64,000 nt of DNA from JBDTSW01 sp963758845 (GCA_963758845.1 CAVWWX010000002.1:1736001-1800000); one strand, 5' to 3'. Numbered from the stretch's first letter, positions 9,139 through 21,470 are shown. Translations and numbers: made by a program. The notes: generated by a model not told the origin, from the sequence alone.

Positions 9139-10336
9139 GTGAAGCCCGTCGAGCGCACCCGGCTCGGCGTCTACGTGGACGCTCCTTCCGGGCCGGTGCG
9201 GACGGGCGCCTCCGCACCAATTCAGAGGCCTTCCCGTTCATGTCGTTCGTCGCCGACGTGGGTCAGTCGTTCGACGAGCTGTTCGTGCTCGGCCGGGCGG
9301 CGTCGCCGGGTTCGGGGCGGACTATGAGCTGCCCGGCGGCACGCTCCTGGCGTTGCCCTACTACGAGAGCCTTCGCCGGCTACGATCGCTCATCGGCGTT
9401 GGCGTGGGGACGATGAGGGCCATGTGGCGCGAGCTGTCACAGGTCGATGTGATCTGGGCGTTTGGGCCACACCCGCTCGCCCTGTTGCTCGCCCTGATGG
9501 CGATGGCGAGGGGGCGCCGGGTGGTGCTGGGCGTCCGCCAGGACACGATGAGCTATTTCCGGGCGCGTCTTCCGGCGAGCATGTGGACCCCGGTCCTGGT
9601 TCCGCTGTGGTTCCTGGACCGTGCGTTCCTGCCTTCTGGGGCGCGTGGTCGACACCGTCGTCGTCGGCCACCAGCTCGAACGCGCCTATGGAGGCCCGAG
9701 ACCGGGCGTGCTGGCGACCACGATCTCCCTTACGACGACTGCGGACGTCGTGGCCGCGAAGCCCGCGGGAAGGGAGCGGCGGCTGAGGGACCTGCTGACC
9801 GTCGGCCGCATCGAGCCGGAGAAGAACCCCCTGCTTGCGGTCGACCTCCTGGTCAGCTCGACGAGCGTCGTCCCGGCTTTCGGCTTCGCTGGGTTGGAGT
9901 GGGTCGCCTCGAGGGCGAGCTGAGAGCTCGGGCCGACCAGGCGGGCGTGGAGATGCGCTGGAGCTTCCGGCTTCATGCCGTTCGGGACCGGGTTGATCGA
10001 GGCCTATCGCGCCGCCGACGTTTTCGTGCACATCTCGCTCACCGAGGGCTCGCCACAGGTTCTGACTGAGGCGATGGCGGCCGGAACCCCGGTCGTGGGG
10101 ACCGACGTGGGCTCGGTTGCCGCGGCGCTCGACGGGGGGCGAGCCGGGCTGGTGGTGCCGCCGGACGATGTCGATGCCCTCGCGGATGCCGTCTGAGCCT
10201 GGACGCCGACCCCCGTCTTCGCCGACGCCTGGTGGGGCGCGGGCTCGAGCTGGCCCGTGAGAACGCTCGGGACGTGCAGGTGCGGCGGGTCGTGCGGTTC
10301 CTCGGCGGGCTCGACCGGTCCCGAGCCCCTGGCTAG
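9139..10336 (+). CDS. Glycosyltransferase family 4 (several frameshifts)
   Basis: GT-B glycosyltransferase starting at GTG 9139 (VKPVERTRLGVYVDAP). Readable landmarks are SFDELFVLGR, YESLRRLRSLIGVGVGTMRA, VDVIWAFGPHPLALLLALMA, VVVGHQLERAYGG, the start of the C-terminal domain LLTVGRIEPEKNPLLAVDLL, and GLIEAYRAADVFVHISLTEG followed by SPQVLTEAMAAGTPVVGTDV, which carries the donor-binding acidic residues. At least four indels separate these blocks; the final 45 codons (LRRRLVGRGLELAREN) end at TAG 10334-10336. Corrected length about 398 residues. Sits in the polysaccharide operon. Confidence 0.85.
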
Positions 10337-10357
10337 CGGTCCTTAGAATCGCGTGGG

Positions 10358-10492
10358 ATGTGCGGAATCTGTGGGCTAGTCGAGCGCCAGGTATCGGGTC
10401 GCGAGGACTTGAGCCGTCACCTATGGGGCCTGCTGATGTTCTCCCTGCGGCACGATGAGTACGCCTCTCGGCCCGTGGGAGCATCAAGATGA
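10358..10492 (+). pseudogene. Asparagine synthase remnant (N- and C-terminal ends only)
   Basis: A 44-codon frame starts MCGICGLVERQ, the N-terminal-nucleophile glutamine amidotransferase signature in which Cys2 is catalytic, and then runs straight into HLWGLLMFSLRHDEY, which resembles the C-terminal LWALL..ELW.REY ending of exopolysaccharide-type asparagine synthases. The 550 or so residues normally between them are missing. Its TGA overlaps the ATG of the next gene (ATGA), as a genuine operon gene end would. I read it as an internal deletion of an asnB-like gene, real or introduced by assembly. The C-terminal match is by eye and less certain. Confidence 0.55.
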
Positions 10493-11530
10493 CTCCCGCG
10501 AAGATCGACGTCTCCGTGCTCGTGCCGGTCCTCAACGAGGCAGCGATGGTCGAGGAGTCGGCCGGGGGCATGCGGGCTCAGCAGTTCGAGGGCGAGGTCG
10601 AGGTGATCTTCCTCGACGGCGGTAGCGAGGACGGCACCCGTCCGATCCTGGAGAAGCTGGCCCGTCGCGACGACGGCATCCGGGTGTTCGACAACCCCGC
10701 CCGGCACATCCCGCAGGCCCTCAACATCGGGCTGCGCGAAGCGCGGGGCGAGTACGTGGCCCGGATGGACGCGCACACGCTCTATCCGCCCGACTACCTG
10801 GCCGCGGGCGTCGCGCGCTCTTCAGCGGGGCGGCGTCGATTGGGTGAGCGGGCCGCAGATCGCGTACGGGGCGGGCGGGGTGTCACGCGCAGTCGCGCTC
10901 GCGCTGAGCACCCGGCTCGGCATCGGAGGGGCCACGTTCAGGTACCCGGTGGACCGGGAGACCGAGGTCGACACGGGGTTCACCGGGATCTGGAACCGAT
11001 CGACGCTCGAGCGGTTCCGCGGCTGGGACGAGGGCTGGCCGATCAACGAGGATGCCGAGCTCGCCGCCCGAGTGCGAGAGGCGGGCGGGCGAATCGTTAC
11101 TACCCGAAATGGCGGCGCGATACGTTCCTCGGAGCAGCCTGAGGGGGCTCGCGCGACAGTACTGGCGCTACGGCCAGTACCGGGCGAAAACAAGCAAGCG
11201 CCACCCGACCAGCATGCGGCGCTCGCACCTGGTTGCGCCCACGCTCGCCGCGACCACGGCCGCGGCGGTCGCCTCGCCGCGTCCGGTGCGGCGGCTGGCC
11301 CGGGTCGCGCTCGCCGTCTACGCGGCCACCCTGGGCGCCGAAACCATGCACCAAGCGTCCCGCGGTTACACGAGGGAGGCGATGATGCTTCCGGCCATCT
11401 ACGCAGCCATGCACCTCTCGTGGGGCGCGGCCTTCTGGGTCGGCGCTGCCCGTTTCGGCGCGCCAGTCGTGGCGGTCCAACGCGCGCTCAGCCGTGACCG
11501 TCGGCGCGCCGGAACCGCTGGGGGTCGCGA

Positions 11531-11555
<25 letters not shown>
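10489..11555 (+). CDS. Glycosyltransferase family 2 with C-terminal membrane helices (ExoA-like, frameshifted)
   Basis: Begins MTPAKIDVSVLVPVLNEAAM at ATG 10489, a classic GT2 strand, followed by VEVIFLDGGSEDGT, LNIGLREARGEYVARMDAHT (DxD-type site) and, after an indel near 10815, MSGPQIAYGAGGVSRAVALA, EVDTGFTGIWNRSTL and GWPINEDAELAARVREAGGR. A third frame carries the Q-x-x-R-W-like SLRGLARQYWRYGQYRAK and two or three hydrophobic C-terminal segments (PTLAATTAAAVA, REAMMLPAIYAAMHL). The arrangement matches ExoA-type succinoglycan glycosyltransferases. About 355 residues corrected. Its 3' end overlaps the convergent next gene by 25 bases. Confidence 0.85.
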
Positions 11556-12805
<1,250 letters not shown>

Positions 12806-12846
12806 CGACTCAGCACCGCGCTCGGCGCAGTGTCTGCAGGGGCCGG

Positions 12847-13636
12847 TCAAGCCACCTCACCGCGCAGGGCAGGAGCGAGGTCGCGCGTCCCGTAGTACAG
12901 CCCGCGCGACTTCAGCGCGAACGTCGCGGATCCGTCCGGGGTGTGGAGCGTCTTCTCGCTTGAGCTCGGACAGGTCACCCACCCCCCCGCGGGACCGCAC
13001 GTGACCGCGCTGGTGTAACCCGCTTGTCTCGCCGCAGGCGGACAGGCACGGAGTAGTAGCAGCGCGGGTAACAGAAGCTGGGGCCAGTCCCGGCCCAGAA
13101 GGCATCGAGGCGATCCTTGGACTCGGCCATGTGCCTGTGCGCTTCCTGGGCTGGTGGCTTCCCCCAGCACCGTGTGATCGTTGGTGCCGGGCCCCGATCT
13201 CGAACGTGCCCTCCCCGGCGAGAAACACGACCTCGGTCGGCCGTCATCAGACGCACCCCTGCGGCCTCGCCGGACCACGGATACGGTTTGCCGAACAGCC
13301 CAGGGCAGACGTAGACGGTCCCGGGCCGGTTCAGTTCGGCCAGGAGCGGCGCCGCCGTCTCGGCAATGTCGCGGGTGCCGTCGTCGAAGGTGAGCGCCGC
13401 CACGCCTCGGAGGGGCTGCCGGGCATGAAGTTCGCCGCGCGAACTCGGCCATGTGGACCAGCTCGTATCCGCGTTTCTTCAAACGTGTCACCTGTGCGCG
13501 GAGGCGGCGGGCGGGGGAGACGAAGAGGCGCACAGGGTCGTGCGCGGGATCGATATCCGCGATTCCGTGATAGCCCAGCACGATCGGTGGCTTTTCACAG
13601 CGCCGGGGCAGTGCTAGTCGGGCATGCGAATAACAT
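12847..13636 (-). CDS. Polysaccharide deacetylase (NodB domain, frameshifted)
   Basis: Removes N- or O-acetyl groups from a polysaccharide; carbohydrate esterase family 4. Landmarks on the reverse strand: PPIVLGYHGIADIDP near the N-terminus, the metal-site motif ALTFDDGTRDIAETAAPLL, RPGTVYVCPGLFGKPYPW, SFCYPRCYY (the FxxPyG-like strand) and a C-terminal LYYGTRDLAPALRGEVA. The His of the second metal motif falls in a frameshifted part and was not verified. Start is uncertain (about 13636), because an indel separates the first codons from the ATG candidates. About 262 residues corrected. Divergent from the next glycosyltransferase gene with almost no spacer. Confidence 0.8.
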
Positions 13637-13647
13637 GCTGCTTTTCC

Positions 13648-14778
13648 GTGGCGCGCGTCTTGATGGTTCTCAGGCCGAGTGAGGGCGGCGCGTTCTTCCA
13701 TGTCGCGTCGCTTGCTTCAGAGCTCGCGAAGCGCGGACATCACGTGGCGATCTGCGGGCCACACCTCGACCGCGCCGGCGAGATCGACGTCGAGGTGATC
13801 CCAATCGAGATCGTCCGACCGCTGTCGCCGGCCGAGGACGCTCGCTCCGTCGCCGAGCTGGTCAGGGTGGTCCGTGAGTTCAAGCCCGACCTCGTGCACT
13901 CGCACGGGTCAAAAGGCGGGGTGATGGCCCGGCTCGCCCGCTTGGGCGACTTCGGTTGTCCGCTGGTGTCCACGCCCCACGGCTATGCCTTCGCGGGCGC
14001 CCTCCCGCGAAGCCTTCGAGCGGCCGCTCTTCTGGCTGGCCGAGCGGGCCACGAGCCCGTTGGCCGACCGCGTAATCTGCGTCTGTGAGAACGAGGCGCG
14101 CCTGGCCCAGCGGTTCTGCCCGCCGTCGCGGGTGCGAGTGATCCACAACGGCATCGAGCCCCGCCCCGCGGCCCGCGGTGGATCCGCGCGTGGCCGAGTT
14201 CCGGAGCGGGTCCGCTGCTTTGCTCCGTGTCCGGGCTCAGGCGTGGGAAGGAGTTCAACGGGGCTCGCCGCCTTCAGCGTCGTCTTGCGGACCACTCCCG
14301 ATGCGAAGCTGATGATCATCGGAGGCGGCCCCGAGCACGCGAGGATCGCGGCCCAGATCGAGCGTGGCGACACTCGGGTCGAACGCCTGGATCACGGGGG
14401 AGGTTGCCGACGTCGACCCGCTGGTCGTGGGCGCGGACCTTTTCATCAGCTCGTCGTGGTCCGAATCGTTCCCCTACGCCAACCTGGAGGCGATGGCCCT
14501 CGGCATGCCGATCGTCGCCACCGATGCAGGGCGGCGTCGGGGAGGCGAGTCAAGCACGGCGTTTCCGGACGGGGCGTGCCTCCACGTCAAACGGCGCCGC
14601 TTGTCCGAGGCGATCAACTTACTGCTGGTGGAGCCTGCACGGGCGGCTGCATTGGGCGCGGCTGCGTTGCGGCGGCTCCAGTCCAGATTTACTCTCTCGA
14701 CGATGGTTGAACATACGCTCGGCGTCTATGCCGGACTCGCTCGGTGCCGTGACAGCTCCCCGGCTGCGCGGCTCATGA
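13648..14778 (+). CDS. Glycosyltransferase family 4 (frameshifted)
   Basis: Reads VARVLMVLRPSEGGAFFHVA from GTG 13648, with the GGAF loop typical of GT4 acceptor domains, then DLVHSHGSKGGVMARLARLG, STPHGYAFAG, PLADRVICVCENEARLAQRF, VRVIHNGIEP, DAKLMIIGGGPEHARIAAQI, DPLVVGADLFISSSWSESFP and ANLEAMALGMPIVATDAG, which contains the donor-binding Glu residues. It ends VTAPRLRGS at TGA 14776-14778, overlapping the ATG of the next gene. Three indels (near 14010, 14185 and 14525) are needed. About 376 residues corrected. It resembles the glycosyltransferase at 11531-12805 (shared HGSKGGV/HGAKAGV and TPHG), so the two may be duplicates. Confidence 0.87.
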
Positions 14779-16387
14779 CCAACGGGAACGGGGATCCCGG
14801 TGGGTCGCGCGCGGGGGGGGCAGCCGCGCCTCCGAGGCACCGCTCGAGGCCCGTCGCTACCTAGCGGCCCTTGGCCGGGACCCGGTTCCTGATCCTGGCC
14901 ATCATCGGAACCGTCACGGCCATCGTCGCCTTTCTCTCCTTGATCCTGCCGAAGTCCTATCAGGCCTCGGCGACGATCGTGCTCGACGCCAGTCAGAGCG
15001 TGCTCGGCCCTCCCGGACCCAGTCACGGTGCAGCGCGAGCCTGGAGACCGCGGACGCGCTGATCACCAGCATCAACGTGCTCGATGCCGCTGTTGGAGGG
15101 AGCTCCCGGGGGAGAGCCGTGGCTCGATCGAATCGGCGATCAGCTCGACGGTCGACCCGGACGCAAACCTGATCACCATCACCGCAGGACGAGCCAAAGA
15201 AGACCCCGGAGGATGCCTCGGCGGTGGCAAACGCCGTTGCGACGGCGTTTCTCGACGAGCAGGAGACGCTTGAGCGGGAACGCTTCGCTTCGCCCAAGCA
15301 GAACCTCACCGTCCAGCTCGATCAACTCCGGACCGATCCAGCGGCGACACCAGAGGAAGTCGAAGCGCGTGCAGGGACAGGATCTCGGCACTAGTCCGTC
15401 GAGGAGGCAAGCGCGGGCTCGCAGCTACAGCTCGCCGAGCCGGCGACGCCCCCCACGGCACCGGCCTCCCCGAGGCCGTTTCGCAACGTGGTTCTGGCAC
15501 CGTTCGGCTCTGCCTTCCTCGCCATCCTTGTGGCCCTCGGCCGGGAGCAATTGCGGCCAGGCGGTGAGCGAGCCCCGTGAGCTCAGCAGGCTCTTCGGTC
15601 AGCCGGTCCTCGCATCCATCCCGCATGTCCGGGAGGAACGTTCGGACGCCGCCGACACCTCGTTTCTTCAGTTGAGCGAGAGCTCTACCAGAGCTTGGCA
15701 GCCACAGTGCAGCTGATGATGCCCCCGCGGGGCGACATAGTCGTGATCACGAGCGCCGTTCAGGGTGAGGGCAAGTCCACGGTCACGGCACGCCTCGGGA
15801 GCGCGCTGGCACAAGCAGGACACCGGACTCTGTTGATCTCCGCCGACCTGCGTTGGCCGACGCTTCATGAGCGCTTCAGGGTCCCCGTGGAGCCTCGGCC
15901 TCACGGACGCCTCGCGCTGATCGAGCGCGGCGGGGTGAGCGATCAGCTGATTCCAGCGACGGCGCGGCGGATCTCCGTGGTCGAGCCGACGTCGGGTCGG
16001 ACGTCCACGCTCGACATCGTCTCGAGCGGGACCAGGACGTCCGAGCCCGCGCGCGTAATGTCGGAGGACGCCCTGCGAACCCTCTACGCGCACCTTCGCG
16101 GACTTGGCTACGACTACATACTCGTCGATGCGCCGCCGATGGTGGGGGTAGCCGAGGCCCAGGGCCTTGCCCGGCTCGCGGATCGAGTGTTCCTGGTCGC
16201 AAGGCCGGCCAAGCTGACGCTCGACAAGGTAGTCGACGTCGAAGAGCTGCTCGCTCGGATCCAAGCGAACACGCTCGGGCTGATCGTGATCGGTGGCCGT
16301 ACGGACGTGTCGCTGTACTACGGCGCCGCCCGGCCGGCAATCGTAGAGTCGGCCGGACCCCGGACCCCACGACGAACCCGGAGCTGA
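14775..16387 (+). CDS. Fused Wzz/BY-kinase (polysaccharide co-polymerase and tyrosine autokinase, frameshifted)
   Basis: Controls chain length and export of the surface polysaccharide at the membrane. The N-terminal Wzz part has one helix (FLILAIIGTVTAIVAFLSLI) followed by PKSYQASATIVLDA; a second helix lies near 15490-15550 (VVLAPFGSAFLAILVALG). The cytoplasmic kinase part carries Walker A SAVQGEGKSTVTARL, a Walker A' region LLISADLRWPTLHERF and Walker B YDYILVDAPPM. The usual first Asp of Walker A' is Ser here, and the C-terminus has only a Tyr-Tyr pair (LYYGAARP) instead of a tyrosine cluster. About four indels affect 15000-15690. Start ATG 14775 overlaps the preceding stop. Confidence 0.85.
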
Positions 16388-17810
16388 GCGGGCCGGTTGT
16401 CCGGCCTTGGCGACGGCTGGCCCCGACGCGGCTCGGTGGAGACGTTGTGCATGTATCCGGCCCAGACCAGGGCCGCGACCACCCAGAGATGGCGCCAGTG
16501 CAATGGAGTCGATGACGACGCTGTTGGCGAGCAGGCCGACCCAGGCTCCGAGGAGCGCCGCGGAGCCGATGCCCTCATCGTGTCGCGACCCGGCGAACAG
16601 CGTTGCGGCAGCGCGAGCGCCGAGCGTCGCGATCGAGGAACGCGAGGAGCGCTGCGAGGCCGAGGACTCCCCTGCTCGGTGAGCGCGCGCAGGTAGAGGC
16701 TGTGGATGGCGAGCGGGCGAGTAGACGTCGAAGTCGGCCTGGGCCCGATCCCGACGGGGTGCTCCGCGAGCCAGGTTGATCCCCTCGGCCTGGGTCGTCG
16801 AAGCGTGCCGGAGTCGTAGGCCTGGACGGTCGCTCGCTCGCCGAGCAGGGTGGTGGTGTCGGTGGCGAGGACGATCGCGGAAGTCGCGGCGATGCACGCC
16901 CGCGACTACGATGAGGCCGGCGGCGAGCGTGCATGCCCGTCCCCCGCCCTCACGCAGCGACATGATAACGAGAGCGTGATGATGATGCCGAGCCCGAGGC
17001 TGAGCCAGGCGGCGCGCGAGCCCGCCAGGATCACACCAAAAACCAGCAGGCCTGCAACATCGCGGCTTGAAGCCAGCGGCGAACAGTGGAGGATGCGAGG
17101 GGGCGATCAGCTCCTCGAGGAGGATGAGCGCGATCGGGATCAGGAACGGCGCGTAGACGTTTGGGTCCTTAAAGAAGCCCTGGACGCGCTCGCCCGCATA
17201 GAGGAGGCCATCGCCTCCCGGGATCGGCGCCACCAGGGCGAGGATCCCGATGACTGTCGTGCCGACGGCGGCGGCGAGATAGCAGCGAACCACGACCCCG
17301 GCGCGACGCTCAGAGTTGACGTAGCCGGCGAGCCAGATCGTCAGTACCGCCCCGTACACGGTGAGCGCGAAGAAGAACGCCGCCTGCGGCGGGTCGATGG
17401 CGTCGACCATCGAGACGATGTTGAAGAGGACGAAGAGCGCGAGTCCGCCGGCGGCCGCGAGCGGGATCCTGCGCAGATCCAGTCGTCCGGTGACCAGTGC
17501 GACCAGGATCAGCACCGCGAACAACAGGTCGACTGGCGCTGGTTCGAACTTGACGATCCCGAGGCTCACGAACGCGAGACCGACGGCGAAGTCGTAGCGC
17601 GTCAGGACCAGGAGCAATATCGCGAGCATCCCGACCCCGGCGGCAAGTACGAAGGCGGATGACAGAGGTCGGGTACCGGATCAGCGCGAACGCAGCCACC
17701 ATCGCCACCGTGCAGGTGATGACCAGGGTCACCAACGCGACGGCCGCGCCCTCGGGCGGCGCGCCAAGCGCCATACGATCTTTGGTGTCGAGTCGACCGG
17801 ACGCCAGCAT
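16318..17810 (-). CDS. O-antigen polymerase/ligase family membrane protein (Wzy/WaaL-like, frameshifted)
   Basis: Polytopic inner-membrane protein, on the strand opposite to its neighbours. The N-terminal half is clean hydrophobic text: ALVTLVITCTVAMVAAFALI, RYDFAVGLAFVSLGIVKFEP, VDLLFAVLILVALVTGRLDL, LALFVLFNIVSMVDAIDP, FFFALTVYGAVLTIWLAGYV. GDGLLYAGERVQGFFKDPNV matches the G-R-x-x-G-x-F-x-DPN segment of the Wzy_C/O-antigen ligase family. The second half needs several frame corrections and ends with GAWVGLLANSVVIDSIAL and VVAALVWAGYMHN. The end is uncertain (about 16318-16390) and overlaps the kinase gene tail. It would polymerise or ligate exported repeat units. Confidence 0.78.
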
Positions 17811-17828
17811 TCGCGGCCTGCAGAGTAG

Positions 17829-19439
17829 ATGGCTGCGAAGCTGCCTGACGCAAGTCGTGGACCGGGCCCGGTGAGAGAATCGCCCCGGCCGACCGACGCC
17901 GCGGGGGCGTCGCGCCGAATCGCCGGCGGAACCCTGGTGCGCGCGGTGGGGGAGCTCACGGCAAAGCTTGCGTCCGTCGTCTTTTTCGTCGTGCTGGCTC
18001 GCGAGCTGGGCGAGGCACGCTTCGGCGACTTCATCTTCGGGGTGTCGCTGAGCACCGTTGTTGCTCAGCGGTTGCCGGATTCGGCACCGACGAGCTGCTC
18101 ACCCGCGAGGTCTCGCGAGAGCGCGGGCAGGCTCGACGGAGCTGTACAGCGAACATACTCGCGCTCAAGGCGATCCTGCTCGTGGCCCTGCTGGGAGTGA
18201 TCGCGGCGGTCGTGTACCTTAGGCGACTATTCGGGGACGACGCGGCTCGGCTGTGCAGGATCATCGCGATCGGGGTCGCCCTCGAGGTCGTGGGTAAAGA
18301 CCACCGTTCGCGGTCCTGCAGGCCTACGAGCGGATGAAGTACATCGCCTGGTTCGCTGGTGCTTCCAGCGGGCCCTGCTGGCCGCGGTGGGTGGTCGGCG
18401 ATCCTGTGCGGCGGGGGGCGGTCTGCTGGAGGTCTCCATCGGCGGCTCCCTGGTGGCTGCGGGCGCCGGCATCGGGACCGCGGTTTTCTGGATGCGGCGG
18501 CAACGTCGTCCGGCCGGCGGGCGGAGCATCGAGCGGTGGCGCTGGGCGGAGCAGATGCGCCAAGGCCGGGATCCCGCTGGGCTTCGCGATACCTCCTGTT
18601 CACGCTGCTCCTCAAGGCCGACGTCGCGCTGCTCAGCTTCCTCGAAGGCGGGGACAACACCGAGGTCGGGGATCTATGGTGCAGCCTACCGGTTGATCGA
18701 GGCGACCATGTTCGTCTCCTGGGCGTTCGGGGGGCGCGATGCTTGCCTTGGCTGTCGCGTCACGAGGGAGGAGCGGTGCGATCGCCCTCAACCGTGGCTA
18801 CGAGCTGTCACTGAAGGCCCTGATTGCGATGTTGCTGCCGATCGCGGTGGGTCTTGTGGTCTGGGCTGAGCCGCTGATCGACCTGATCTACGGGGCCCGC
18901 GTATGCCGACGCGGTGCTCCCGTTGCGGCTGCTGGGGGCGTGATGACAGTGCTCTTCGGGGTCAACAGCGATGAGCGCGATCCTGATGATCTCGCGGGAC
19001 CGACCCGGTGACTTCGCCCGTCCGGCGATGATCGTGATCGCCCAGAACATCATCTTCAACTTCATCCTGATCCCACCCCTTGGCGCCGTCGGCGCGGCGA
19101 TCAACGCGGTGCTTGTCGGGTGTCCTGCTCGCGGCGTTCACGCTTCGGATCGCTGCCCGTCGCTTCGGTGGAGTCTCGCCGGTGCGGATGCTCATCGCTC
19201 CCGTGCTTGCGTCGACGGCGATGGCCCTGATCGCGGTTGCGGGAGGGCTGGAGCTCACCCCGGTGTGGGTTCTGGCCGCGTCGGCGGCGTACGGCGTGGT
19301 GTTCCTGGGCATCGAGTTCTTGCGGTTCCCCGCGGATTTCGCCTTCTACGTCGCCGCGTGCGGCGGGTCGGCAGCGCCGATGTCGCATCCCCGCCGGACA
19401 CGCCCGCCGGCGCCGATTCGCACCGAGCTCGAGAGCTGA
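17829..19439 (+). CDS. Polysaccharide flippase (Wzx-like, MOP superfamily, frameshifted)
   Basis: Moves undecaprenyl-linked oligosaccharide across the membrane. The N-terminus reads RRIAGGTLVRAVGELTAKLA then VVFFVVLARELGEARFGDF, the signature start of polysaccharide export proteins. Later landmarks: ILALKAILLVALLGVIAAVV, YERMKYIAW, GIPLGFAIYLLFTLLLKADV, EVGIYGAAYRLIEATMF, LSLKALIAMLLPIAVGLVVW, AEPLIDLIYGA and FNFILIPPLGAVGAAINAVL. About 12 hydrophobic segments and 530 residues after correcting about seven indels. It starts at ATG 17829, divergent from the polymerase gene, and is convergent with the sortase gene. Confidence 0.87.
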
Positions 19440-19500
19440 GGCCGCGGGTGTAACGACACGTGCGATCCAAGGAACCGAGAGACCCGCGACCCTGGGCGAG

Positions 19501-20333
19501 CTACGATCTCCCTGATGGCCGATTCCCACAAGGCCGCCAGAGGGCCGAGGGGGTGCTGGGAGTAGTGCAGGGCGGATCAAGGCCCCGCGTAGCGTCGTCG
19601 GCGGCCCACTCTGGTGGCCGCAGACTCAGCGGGCCCAGCTCGACGTCTGTCAGTTTCGCGAACTGCGCGTAGCGCTGGGCAGCGCTGTATAACGGGTGAC
19701 ATGCGGTAAGGACCAATCGCTCGTAGCCGACGTTCTCGACGATCTCCACCGTTTCGGGATCGACGATCTCGTGCTTCTCGACCTCATAGACAAACGTTCC
19801 GTACGGCATGCGTAGCGTGATCTCGTCGCCGGGCTGGATCTCGTCATTCTCCGGAACGGCGCCAGGTAGGTCGTGCGATCCCCGCGATGCCCACGGTCTC
19901 GCTCTGGCCGGGGAACGCGGAGCCATCGCCTTGTTCGCGCAGCTCGGGCGTCGTGCCCTTCAGGGTGTAGTGGCCCGGACCCTTCTGCAGGCTGGCCGTG
20001 TCCGTCCCCTGTACGGCGACGATGCCCAGGTCGATGGCCGGGATCTCGAGGCGCCCGATGGCATCGCCTCGCTCCACCTCCTTCTCGAACGCGTCAGCGA
20101 GGACGGCGGCGCGATCCGCGACCTCCTGCTCGCTCGAGCGCTCGCTCCACCAGCTCCTGCGAGGGAAACCGGGTCTCGAGCTCGGCGAGATCGTCCTCGG
20201 CGGCCGCCTGCTTGATCGAGCCGTAGATCGACGAGAGGGGCTCCTTCCAGGCGAGCGTGAGGCCCACGTCCACGAGGATCACGAGCCCCGCGGTGATCAG
20301 CGCGATCGACAGAACGCGGAGCGCGCGGCTCAC
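19501..20333 (-). CDS. Class E-type sortase (one-base deletion at the catalytic His)
   Basis: Membrane-bound transpeptidase that attaches surface proteins to the cell wall. GTG 20333 starts VSRALRVLSIALITAGLVIL, one N-terminal membrane anchor. The catalytic domain has IGRLEIPAIDLGIVAVQGTD, GHYTLKGTTP, DEIQPGDEITLRMPYGTFVY and the Cys/Arg site LVLTACHPLYSAAQRYAQFA. The His motif (expected GHRTTYLAPF) is disrupted: the DNA reads GGGATCGC where GGGCATCGC is expected, one C short, which also shifts the frame. Another indel lies near 20120. Its start overlaps the stop of the secreted-protein gene (GTGA), so the pair is co-translated. The C-terminal tail after PPEWAADD is uncertain. Confidence 0.85.
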
Positions 20334-21397
20334 TGCGAGGCTCGGTCCGGGGGAGGGTAGGCGACGCGGAGCCTCGCCGCCCAGTTGACCGAATCCTGGA
20401 GGTCGAAGATATGGATCGGCCCAACCGTCCCGGTCTCGGCCGGGATCCCTGCTGCCCTGGCGTAGTCAACCCAGGGGTCCGACCCCGTGTCCCCGGTAAC
20501 CGGCCGCAGACTCGACGATGATTCCCCATCCGTTCGCGGCGGCTCCGGTGTCGGTCACGAACATCCCGTAGCGGGCCATCGCAGTCAGTATCGTGCGCTC
20601 CCACTCCGGCGCCGCCGAGTAGGGATATCTCGCGCTCGCTCATGTCCAGGTAGAGATGCACGCCTCGCGGTGGGGCGCCCCGAGGTGACAGGCCGATCTC
20701 CTCACAGGTCAGGCCGGTCCCCGGCCCCATGGCCGGCGGCACGAACGTCCCGTCCGTACAGCGGACGGAGATCGCCAGCGCGTGGTCGATCCTGCCTCGC
20801 GTGAGTTCTCCGGGTCGGATGATCCCCGCGGCGAGCGCAAAGTGCGCCGCCGTGGCATTGGAGCCGAGTCCCCCGTCCGCGCCCGGACCCTCGTAGGCGG
20901 TCACGCCCCCGTTCCGGACACGAAGCGGCTCGCCCGGAGCGGTCGGCAGACCTCGTACCCGGTACAGGTCGTACTCGATTCCCGCCACCAGGTCGATGAT
21001 GGCCATGTGGGCGTCGGCCCCGGCGGCGGGCTGCGCTCCTCCCCGGGAGCGGTACATCGATGCCGGACAGCTCGCAGGCCGCCGCTGTGCACTCAATCGG
21101 GTGCCGAGGGTCGCCGGCACGCGCGAAGTAGAGCCGGATGGTCGTAGTCCCCCGCCGTACCTGCGAGTCCGGCGACGATCTGGGGGCCCGGCCCGAACCC
21201 GGCGACCCGTCGCCCTACCGCGCTCGGGCGCTGTCCCCACCTGGCGCCACCGACACGGGTCGGTTGAATGGGCTCGCTTGTGAATACGGCTGGCACCGCC
21301 CCTCTCGGTAGCCGTGTTGGCCGCACAGGCTCGGCATGTCCGCGGGGGTCACCGCAATGACGCCGAGCGCGATGAGGATTGTGATGAGGGCGATCAT
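20330..21397 (-). CDS. Secreted protein of unknown function, paralog B (frameshifted)
   Basis: Starts at ATG 21397, eight bases after an AGGAGG ribosome-binding site, with a hydrophobic leader MIALITILIALGVIAVTPAD. The mature part shares the landmarks of paralog A: PFNRPV, FGPGPQIVAGLAGT, DYDHP, HMAIIDLVAGIEYDLYRV, GSNATAAHFALAAGIIRPGE, GRIDHALAISVRCTDGTFV, YLDMSEREIS and a C-terminal DLQDSVNWAARLRV. Several indels occur. It is coupled to the sortase by a GTGA overlap but has no LPxTG-like tail of its own, so it is more likely a partner or co-regulated exported protein than a sorted substrate. Activity unknown. Confidence 0.72.
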
Positions 21398-21470
21398 GGC
21401 GCGACCTCCTATCTTGAACATGCCGCGCGGCGGCGCGTCGTGCGAGACCTCTCGCGCACTTGAGCCTGGT

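Noticed and set aside
15668..17629. A 653-residue reverse-strand protein continuing from the polymerase through the kinase gene
   Set aside because: The membrane-protein text ends near 16400; the rest is antisense of the Wzz/BY-kinase gene, whose Walker motifs are clear.
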